This document shows, piece by piece, positions 8,229 through 13,039 of a stretch of DNA of 13,039 bases; the stretch's first letter is position 1; each line of letters starts with the position of its first letter. Position numbers and translations under genes: made by a program. Origin of the DNA: VGCC01 sp040381195. Its GTDB lineage: Bacteria; Actinomycetota; Actinomycetes; S36-B12. The notes below the pieces were generated by a model. The model was not told where the DNA came from. It made no database searches and saw only the letters and a list, made by a program, of their open reading frames with translations. The stretch is taken from the NCBI GenBank assembly GCA_040381195.1, contig JBEIHR010000055.1, positions 1 through 13,039 of the forward strand, read 5' to 3'.

Positions 8229-8734
8229 AGACACGCACAGTGCCGGTTTCGATGGCCGCCCGGCGGGCCCGAATTGCCGCCCTCGTGAGCTCACGGACGA
8301 TCACCTCGCAGGAGGATCTCGGGAGACTCCTCGACGACGAGGGAATCCATGTCACCCAGGCGACCCTGTCACGCGATCTGGATGCGTTGGGTGCGGTCAA
8401 GGAGCACCTGATCACCGGGGAAGTGCGCTATTCGGTTCCCTCGCGGGCCGCGATCGACACATCCTTGCCGCGTGAGGATCATTCCTTGCAACGCATCGTG
8501 ACCGACACCCTGCTGTGGGCCGAACCCGCCGGGAACATAGCGGTTGTGCGCACGCCGCCCGGTGCTGCGCAATATCTCGCTGGTCATCTCGATCGCAATC
8601 CCGCATTCGACACCGTGGGAACCGTGGCGGGTGACGACACGATCATCATCGTCATGCGCACGGCGAAGGATGCGGTCGCGCTCTGCGACACACTGGTGTC
8701 CATGAGCACAGGCCGCTCGGGGAGGTCCGGATGA
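8225..8734 (+). CDS. argR: Arginine repressor ArgR
   Basis: ArgR is a hexameric DNA-binding protein that uses L-arginine as corepressor to shut down arginine genes. The predicted 169 residues show an N-terminal winged helix-turn-helix with the recognition segment TQATLSRDL (44-52) and the C-terminal arginine-binding and oligomerisation domain with GTVAGDDT (132-139). I chose the GTG at 8225: it makes a GTGA overlap with the argD stop and lies five bases after GGAGG (8215-8219). The alternative ATG at 8210 would add five residues but overlaps that Shine-Dalgarno sequence. ArgR probably represses its own operon through the AT-rich site before argC, giving negative feedback. The stop overlaps argH (ATGA, 8731-8734). 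Confidence 0.95.
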   Translation: MKTRTVPVSMAARRARIAALVSSRTITSQEDLGRLLDDEGIHVTQATLSRDLDALGAVKEHLITGEVRYSVPSRAAIDTSLPREDHSLQRIVTDTLLWAEPAGNIAVVRTPPGAAQYLAGHLDRNPAFDTVGTVAGDDTIIIVMRTAKDAVALCDTLVSMSTGRSGRSG

Positions 8735-10137
8735 CCGAGGAGACCCTGCGCCTCTGGGGCGGGCGATTCGCCAGTGGCCCCGCAGATGCGATGGCGGCCC
8801 TCAGCCGCTCCGTGCACTTCGACTGGCGGCTCGCGCCTTACGACCTCCAGCAGACCCGCGCCCACGCCCGCGTTCTCGCGGGAGCCGGGTTGCTGAGTGC
8901 GGATGAATTGGCGCGCGTGGAAGCTGCGATCCAGGAGTGCGCAGCCGGAGTCGCTGCAGGAACGATCCTGCCTGATCCCGCGGACGAAGACGTACACACA
9001 GCAATCGAACGGCTTCTTGTCGAGCGCCTGGGTGACCTCGGCGGCAAGTTGCGTGCGGGACGCAGCCGTAATGATCAAGTCGCCACCGACTTCCGGCTGT
9101 TCCTCCGCGACGCCGCGCAGGAGATTGCCCGTGCAACCTTGGACCTCATCGCTGCTCTCCAAGGCCAGGCGCGCGTACACGTGGAGACCGCAGCACCCGG
9201 CTTCACCCACCTGCAACATGCTCAGCCGGTGTCCTTCGGGCACGAGTTGGCCAAGCACGTGCACGCGCTGCTCCGGGATGTGGAGCGGCTCGCCGATTGG
9301 AGACGACGGGCGTCCATCTCGCCCCTGGGTGCCGGAGCTCTCGCGGGTTCCTCCCTCGATCTCGACCCGGAGGCCGTGGCCCGGGAACTGGGATTCCAGG
9401 CGGCACTGGCCAACTCCATCGATGCCACGAGCGACCGGGACTGGGTTGCGGAGTTCTGTTTCGTGGGGGCGATGCTCGGGGTTCACCTGTCTCGCATCGG
9501 TGAAGAGGTGATCGTGATGGCCTCCCGCGAATTCGGCTGGGCGCACCTCGACGATGAATGGTCCACGGGTTCATCAATCATGCCCCAGAAGAAGAACCCC
9601 GATGTTGCAGAACTGGCTCGCGGCAAGGCGGGACGCCTCATCGGCAACCTGACGGGACTGCTCGCCACATTGAAGGGAATGCCCTTCGGATACAACCGTG
9701 ACCTGCAGGAGGACAAGGAGCCGGCATTTGACACCGTCGATCAACTCCTGCTCGTACTGCCGGCTATGACGGGGATGATCGCCACGCTTCGGTTCGATGT
9801 GGCACGCATGGCGGCATCCGCTCCCGAGGGTTATGCCTTGGCGACCGATATCGCTGAGTGGTTGGTGCGCCAGGGGGTTCCCTTCCGAAGGGCACATGAG
9901 GTCGCGGGGGAGTGCGTGCGTACTGCGGAGGCGCGCGGTGCGGAGCTGTGGAATCTCACGGACTCAGAATTCTCGGGTATCGATCCAGCTCTCACTCCCG
10001 AGGTGCGGGCGGTCCTCAGCGTCGAGGGATCGATGGCTGCCCGTGATGCCCGTGGCGGGACCTCCCCGACACGTGTAGCCGAGCAACTCGATGAGATCGA
10101 TGTCCGCATCACCGAAGCACGGCGTCTCTGGGGATGA
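8731..10137 (+). CDS. argH: Argininosuccinate lyase
   Basis: ArgH splits argininosuccinate into arginine and fumarate, the last step of the pathway. The 468-residue protein belongs to the fumarase/aspartase superfamily and is a homotetramer in characterised members. Family blocks seen are LWGGRFASGP at the N terminus, EDVHTAIERLL, GRSRNDQVATD (110-120), THLQHAQPVSFGH with the catalytic-region T159-H160, PLGAGALAGSSLDLD, and the mobile signature loop GSSIMPQKKNPDVAEL (from 280), where S282 is the likely catalytic serine by analogy with the family. GGAGGT at 8721-8726, four bases upstream, supports the start overlapping the argR stop. argG, its usual partner just upstream in many actinobacteria, is absent here. 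Its TGA overlaps the next gene (ATGA, 10134-10137). Confidence 0.97.
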   Translation: MTEETLRLWGGRFASGPADAMAALSRSVHFDWRLAPYDLQQTRAHARVLAGAGLLSADELARVEAAIQECAAGVAAGTILPDPADEDVHTAIERLLVERLGDLGGKLRAGRSRNDQVATDFRLFLRDAAQEIARATLDLIAALQGQARVHVETAAPGFTHLQHAQPVSFGHELAKHVHALLRDVERLADWRRRASISPLGAGALAGSSLDLDPEAVARELGFQAALANSIDATSDRDWVAEFCFVGAMLGVHLSRIGEEVIVMASREFGWAHLDDEWSTGSSIMPQKKNPDVAELARGKAGRLIGNLTGLLATLKGMPFGYNRDLQEDKEPAFDTVDQLLLVLPAMTGMIATLRFDVARMAASAPEGYALATDIAEWLVRQGVPFRRAHEVAGECVRTAEARGAELWNLTDSEFSGIDPALTPEVRAVLSVEGSMAARDARGGTSPTRVAEQLDEIDVRITEARRLWG

Positions 10138-10481
10138 GTGCGCGCTTTGCGGTCGCTCGGGTGGCCGCAGCGGTGTGGTTGGCCGTCCTCACCTGGGGCT
10201 CACTGGCGCCGCAGGAATCCGTGCGAGGTGCCTTCACCTTCGGAGACGTGCTCGTGCACATCGCAGGCTATCTCGGGCTGACTCTCCTGCTGCTTGCGTC
10301 TCAGCGTGCTCCGAAATTGATGGTGACCGGGCTGATCGCACTGGGCATTGGGATCGTCATGGAACTGCTGCAGATGCTGACATCGGATCGATCCGGGTCG
10401 GTGCTCGACGTAGCGTCCAATGCGGTTGGTGCACTGATCGCGGTAGCCGCGTGGCGGATCGGTTCGCGCCTTACCAACTAG
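10134..10481 (+). CDS. VanZ-like small integral membrane protein
   Basis: A 115-residue hydrophobic protein of the VanZ-like family. VanZ itself gives low-level teicoplanin resistance by an unknown mechanism, and most relatives have no known function. About four membrane segments are visible, near residues 7-25, 40-57, 62-80 and 90-108. Family residues are present: WGSLAP at the end of the first segment, D-x3-H-x3-Y in the second (DVLVHIAGY), and E-x2-Q followed by R-S-G-x-V-L-D-x3-N-x2-G in the third and fourth. Its ATG overlaps the argH stop in an ATGA, so it is the last cistron of the arg operon. Its own Shine-Dalgarno sequence is weak. Its final 11 bases overlap the convergent DNA glycosylase gene. 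I do not assign a function or claim antibiotic resistance. Confidence 0.85.
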   Translation: MSARFAVARVAAAVWLAVLTWGSLAPQESVRGAFTFGDVLVHIAGYLGLTLLLLASQRAPKLMVTGLIALGIGIVMELLQMLTSDRSGSVLDVASNAVGALIAVAAWRIGSRLTN

Positions 10482-11112
10482 AGCTGCCGCCCTCGACTGC
10501 CCGCCAGCAATACCAGGCGGCGACGCTGCGATAGGGACGAAGTGGGTCCCCGAGTGGTTCGAGGATCTGCGGATCTATGTCACCCGATTCCCCATGGATG
10601 ATGTTCCAGCCCTTGCGCATGGCCAGATCACCCGTGGGCCAGACATCGAGCCGGTGCATCGTGAACATCAGGAACATCTCCGCGGTCCAGCGACCGATAC
10701 CCCACAGTTTCGTGAGCTCCGCGACGATGGCGGAGTCCTCGGGATGGGTCAACGTGCGTTCGAGGTCGAGGGCGCCCTCGTGGACGGCGTGGGCCAGACC
10801 CTTGATGGTGCGGGTTTTTGCACCGGAGAGCCCTGCAGCGCGGAGTTCAGCCTCGTCGACCATGACGATCCGCTGAGCTGTCACCTCGCCCCCGAGGTGC
10901 ACCTCGACACGACCCGTGATCGTGTCCGCAGCTTTCACGGAGAGTTGCTGCGCGATCACCGAGCCAACGAGGGAGTGGAAGGGAGTCAGTTGGTTACGGG
11001 AGCCCTTGCCGATGGTGCACATCGGGGACTCCCCGATGATCGAGGCGAACGCGGGATCCGCCGCCATGATGTGATCCGCCGCTGCCTGCATCCGTGCCCG
11101 GGAGTACGCCAC
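10471..11112 (-). CDS. DNA-3-methyladenine glycosylase II-like (AlkA-type, HhH-GPD superfamily)
   Basis: This is a base-excision repair glycosylase of the helix-hairpin-helix GPD superfamily, about 213 residues, most like the AlkA group that removes alkylated purines. Seen features are FHSLVGSVIAQQLSVKAADTI (the helix that enters the lesion site), the hairpin LTKLWGIGRWTAEMF, and the catalytic aspartate in WPTGDLAMRKG (D162 from the GTG start, codon 10627-10629). Tryptophan (W142) stands where bifunctional lyases have lysine, so it should be monofunctional. No FeS cysteine cluster is present. The start is uncertain: GTG at 11112 lies seven bases after an extended -10-like TGG-CATCAT on the minus strand and could be leaderless, while ATG at 11091 gives 206 residues. 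It is the only minus-strand gene, divergent from tyrS and convergent with the VanZ-like gene. Confidence 0.9.
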   Translation of the reverse strand: MAYSRARMQAAADHIMAADPAFASIIGESPMCTIGKGSRNQLTPFHSLVGSVIAQQLSVKAADTITGRVEVHLGGEVTAQRIVMVDEAELRAAGLSGAKTRTIKGLAHAVHEGALDLERTLTHPEDSAIVAELTKLWGIGRWTAEMFLMFTMHRLDVWPTGDLAMRKGWNIIHGESGDIDPQILEPLGDPLRPYRSVAAWYCWRAVEGGSSSW

Positions 11113-11161
11113 GCGCGCATGATGCCAGCGTCCACCTGCGGCTATGGGCAAGAATGCCCAG
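11113..11161. promoter_or_regulatory. Divergent promoter region between the DNA glycosylase and tyrS
   Basis: Only about 49 bases separate the chosen starts of the two divergent genes, so their promoters must overlap. On the minus strand TGG-CATCAT (11127-11119) is an extended -10-like element whose last base is seven bases before the GTG at 11112. On the + strand AAGAAT (11150-11155) ends seven bases before the GTG at 11162, but is a weaker match. Neither gene has a clear Shine-Dalgarno sequence, so both may be leaderless. No credible -35 is seen on either strand. Inference from spacing only. Confidence 0.3.
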
Positions 11162-12436
11162 GTGACCGGGATCATTGGAGAGCTCGAGTGGCGTGGTCTG
11201 ATCGCCCAGAGCACCGACCTCGACGCGCTGCGCGCGGTCACGGACGGTTCCATCAGCCTCTACTGCGGATTCGATCCCACGGCACCGAGCCTGCATGTGG
11301 GGAATCTGGCGCAGATCCTGACCGTCCGCCGATTCCAACTGCACGGTCATCGACCCTTGGCCTTGGTCGGTGGCGCCACCGGTCTGATCGGCGATCCCCA
11401 GGATTCGGGGGAGCGCAGCCTCAACCCGCGCGAGGTGGTCGAGGAATGGGTTGCGCGTATCCGCGGCCAGCTCGAGCGCTACTACGACTTCACCGGCACG
11501 AACGCAGCCGTCATGGTCAACAACTACGACTGGACTGAGAACGTGGGGGTGCTGGAGTTCCTCCGAGATATCGGCAAGCACTTCAGCGTGAATCGGATGC
11601 TCGATCGGGAGGCCGTCGCTGCGCGGCTGGCCAAGGACGGGATCAGCTTCACGGAGTTCAGCTATCAGTTGCTGCAGTCCTTCGACTTCCTCGAGTTGTA
11701 TCGCCGCTACGACTGCATCCTGCAGACTGGTGGCTCGGACCAGTGGGGCAACATCACTGCGGGGGTGGACCTCATCCGTCGAGTTGAGGGTGCGCACGCG
11801 CATGCGCTGACGACGCCGTTGCTCACGAAGGCCGATGGCACGAAATTCGGAAAGACCGAGTCGGGGACAGTGTGGCTGGATCCGGAGTTGACCAGCCCCT
11901 ACGCCTTCTTCCAGTTCTGGCTCAATGCTGACGATCGTGACGTGCCGACCCTGCTGCGCACGTACTCGTTCCGATCCCGCAGTGAGGTCGATGCGCTCCT
12001 CGCGGCTACCCAGGAGAAACCACAGGAGCGGGCGGCGCAACGCGCACTCGCCGAAGAATTAACCGACCTCGTGCACGGGGTGCACGAGCGACAGGCGGCC
12101 GAGGAGGCGGGGCGGGTGCTGTTCGGCCAGGGAGACCTGTCCACGATTGCGGAGTCGACGTTGAGTGCGGCGCTAGCGGAGGCACCACATGGGGAGGTGT
12201 CCGCATCCGAGGTGGACGGGGGACTGCTCCCCGCGGTCGACGAGCTGTTCGTCCGGGCCGGGCTGGTGGAATCCAAAGGTGCCGCACGTCGCGCGGTCAA
12301 TGAGGGTGGGGCCTACGTGAACAATCTCCGAGTTGAGGACCCGGCCCACCGTCCGGCCGTGGGGGAGCTGGTCCACGGCCGGTGGCTGGTTCTGCGCCGA
12401 GGCAAGCGCACGATCGGTGGGATCCGGCTGGGCTAG
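11162..12436 (+). CDS. tyrS: Tyrosyl-tRNA synthetase
   Basis: TyrS is the cytosolic class I synthetase that charges tRNA-Tyr, acting as a homodimer. From the GTG at 11162 it has 424 residues and begins close to the family N terminus (GELEWRGLIAQSTDLDALR). An in-frame ATG at 11144 would add six residues and has no better ribosome-binding site. The Rossmann catalytic domain shows YCGFDPTAPSLHVGN, with H45 and N48 in the HIGH motif position, then VGGATGLIGDP, GGSDQWGNITAG and the KMSKS-equivalent KADGTKFGKTESG. The C-terminal S4-type RNA-binding domain (about 355-415) contains VDELFVRAGLVESKGAARRAV and GGAYVNN. The second HIGH-motif histidine is replaced by asparagine, a change believed to be tolerated. 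An rRNA operon follows about 340 bases downstream. Confidence 0.97.
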   Translation: MTGIIGELEWRGLIAQSTDLDALRAVTDGSISLYCGFDPTAPSLHVGNLAQILTVRRFQLHGHRPLALVGGATGLIGDPQDSGERSLNPREVVEEWVARIRGQLERYYDFTGTNAAVMVNNYDWTENVGVLEFLRDIGKHFSVNRMLDREAVAARLAKDGISFTEFSYQLLQSFDFLELYRRYDCILQTGGSDQWGNITAGVDLIRRVEGAHAHALTTPLLTKADGTKFGKTESGTVWLDPELTSPYAFFQFWLNADDRDVPTLLRTYSFRSRSEVDALLAATQEKPQERAAQRALAEELTDLVHGVHERQAAEEAGRVLFGQGDLSTIAESTLSAALAEAPHGEVSASEVDGGLLPAVDELFVRAGLVESKGAARRAVNEGGAYVNNLRVEDPAHRPAVGELVHGRWLVLRRGKRTIGGIRLG

Positions 12437-12779
12437 GGGCGATTTGCTTTTGGTGCCCCGCATGACGTACTCTTTTCCTCCCCCCGCTGGAGGAACGGAC
12501 GTCAGGCCGGTCCGCGGGACGTGATCCGGGATGAAATGTCCGAATAGGGCGTTTTGACTTCCTGCCCGGTTTCGCGTAAATTTGGAATGTTGCCCCAAAT
12601 TCGGGTCGAGAGACCCGGGTTCGGTGCGCGTCCGTACCTTGAGAACTCAACAGCGTGTCATTTGTCAATGCCAAATCATTACCCCGTTGCGGGGTGGTGG
12701 GGCTTGCCCTACCGCGTCGCACGGATTCCTTTGGTTGACGAGAGCACACAGCTCTGTCTGCCAGCGTCAAACACATTCA
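12437..12779 (+). other. tyrS-rrn intergenic region and structured rRNA leader
   Basis: This 343-base stretch holds no credible gene. After tyrS there is a weak CCTCC/GGAGG hairpin (12477-12493) without a T-run, so no clear terminator. The rrn promoter lies at 12554-12582, and the leader downstream contains several inverted repeats. CGGGTC-GAGA-GACCCG (12602-12617) is a 6-bp stem with a GNRA tetraloop. TTGAGAACTCAA (12639-12650), followed by CAGCGTG, resembles a conserved actinobacterial rRNA leader/spacer element that may act in antitermination or processing. ACCCCG-TTG-CGGGGT (12681-12695) and GGTGGGG-CTTG-CCCTACC (12696-12713) are adjacent stems. TTGACG/CGTCAA (12735-12740, 12765-12770) encloses AGAGC/GCTCT (12741-12755), just before the 16S start. 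Leaders of this kind pair with the downstream spacer to form RNase III substrates; that role is inferred. Confidence 0.65.
12554..12582 (+). promoter_or_regulatory. Main rRNA operon promoter
   Basis: TTGACT at 12554-12559 matches the -35 consensus at 5 of 6 positions. After a spacer of exactly 17 bases, TAAATT at 12577-12582 makes the -10. Transcription should start near 12589, about 190 bases before the 16S gene. This is the best sigma-70-type -35/-10 pair in the window, as expected for a strong rRNA promoter. A weaker possible upstream promoter (TTGCTT at 12444-12449 and TACTCT at 12468-12473, 18-base spacer) may also exist. Confidence 0.75.
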
Positions 12780-13039
12780 TCAATGGAGAGTTTGATCCTG
12801 GCTCAGGACGAACGCTGGCGGCGTGCTTAACACATGCAAGTCGAACGGTGAAGGTGGAGCTTGCTCCGCCGGATCAGTGGCGAACGGGTGAGTAACACGT
12901 GGGCAACCTGCCCCAGACTTCGGGATAACTCCTCGAAAGAGGTGCTAATACCGGATACGAGTTCTGCAGGCATCTGCGGAATTGGAAAGTTTTTCGGTCT
13001 GGGATGGGCCCGCGGCCTATCAGCTTGTTGGTGAGGTAA
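12780..13039 (+). rRNA. rrs: 16S ribosomal RNA, 5' end (continues past window)
   Basis: The first ~260 bases of a small-subunit rRNA gene. AGAGTTTGATCCTGGCTCAG at 12787-12806 is the universal 27F site, which starts at E. coli position 8 and so places position 1 at about 12780; the true mature 5' end could differ by several bases. GACGAACGCTGGCGGCGTGC, CACATGCAAGTCGAACG, the V1 hairpin GGTGGAGC-TT-GCTCCGCC (12853-12870), GAGTAACACGTGGG and CCCGCGGCCTATCAGCTTG follow in order. The sequence is of actinobacterial character, but too short to name a genus by eye. There is no sign of truncation or mutation in the visible part. Confidence 0.97.

Noticed and set aside
8584..9546. A 320-codon open frame on the minus strand opposite argH
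   Set aside because: It lies wholly opposite argR/argH, which show full family motifs; its translation has no recognisable domain. Long antisense frames are expected in GC-rich DNA.
10994..12040. A 348-codon minus-strand open frame opposite tyrS
   Set aside because: Antisense to the tyrS catalytic domain, overlaps the glycosylase in another frame, and shows no family resemblance.
12477..12493. CCTCC...GGAGG hairpin as a tyrS terminator
   Set aside because: The stem is only 5 bp with a 7-base loop and is not followed by a T-run; the T-rich stretch lies before it, not after.
12554..12895. A possible 113-codon gene crossing the rRNA leader
   Set aside because: It runs from the rrn promoter into the 16S gene; no ribosome-binding site or family resemblance, and the DNA is explained by rRNA leader and rRNA.
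1..13039. Mobile element, CRISPR array, toxin-antitoxin, or other defence system
   Set aside because: No transposase, integrase, direct-repeat array, terminal inverted repeats or small paired genes were seen; the region is packed with housekeeping genes in a conserved-looking order.

Overview
The window is a high-GC chromosomal segment from an actinobacterium (class Actinomycetia by overall character; I cannot name the genus). Three things point there: the actinobacterial form of PheS with a four-cysteine insert, the neighbourhood pheST - arg cluster - DNA glycosylase - tyrS, which resembles the order I recall for mycobacteria and streptomycetes, and the 5' end of a 16S rRNA gene with actinobacterial-type sequence. 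All genes but one lie on the + strand. I see no mobile element, CRISPR array, tRNA or prophage.

Layout. Positions 1-364 hold the C-terminal part of an APS kinase (cysC, or the kinase half of a CysNC fusion), cut by the window edge. Positions 406-3986 are pheS-pheT, the two subunits of phenylalanyl-tRNA synthetase, overlapping by one base. Positions 3987-4013 are a short AT-rich promoter/operator. Positions 4014-10481 form a tightly packed operon argC-argJ-argB-argD-argR-argH plus a small VanZ-like membrane protein. All six junctions in it are 4-base ATGA/GTGA stop-start overlaps. Positions 10471-11112 (minus) encode an AlkA-type HhH-GPD DNA glycosylase whose 3' end overlaps the VanZ-like gene. 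Positions 11162-12436 encode tyrS. Positions 12437-12779 are the promoter and structured leader of an rRNA operon, and 12780-13039 are the first ~260 bases of the 16S gene.

How it works together. ArgC, ArgJ, ArgB and ArgD carry out the cyclic acetylated route from glutamate to ornithine. ArgJ recycles the acetyl group. ArgH performs the last step to arginine. ArgF and ArgG, which act between ornithine and argininosuccinate, are not here and must be elsewhere if the pathway is complete. ArgR lies inside the operon and probably represses it through the site just before argC. That site overlaps a TATAAT box placed so that transcription should start on the A of the argC ATG, giving a leaderless mRNA. 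Similar spacing appears at the glycosylase and perhaps tyrS, and pheS has an almost leaderless arrangement.

This is largely a core housekeeping region. I did not find a new defence or mobile system. The points most worth a second look are the leaderless arg promoter with its operator, the VanZ-like protein coupled to the arginine operon, the missing argF/argG, the His-to-Asn change in the TyrRS HIGH motif, and the rRNA leader structure.
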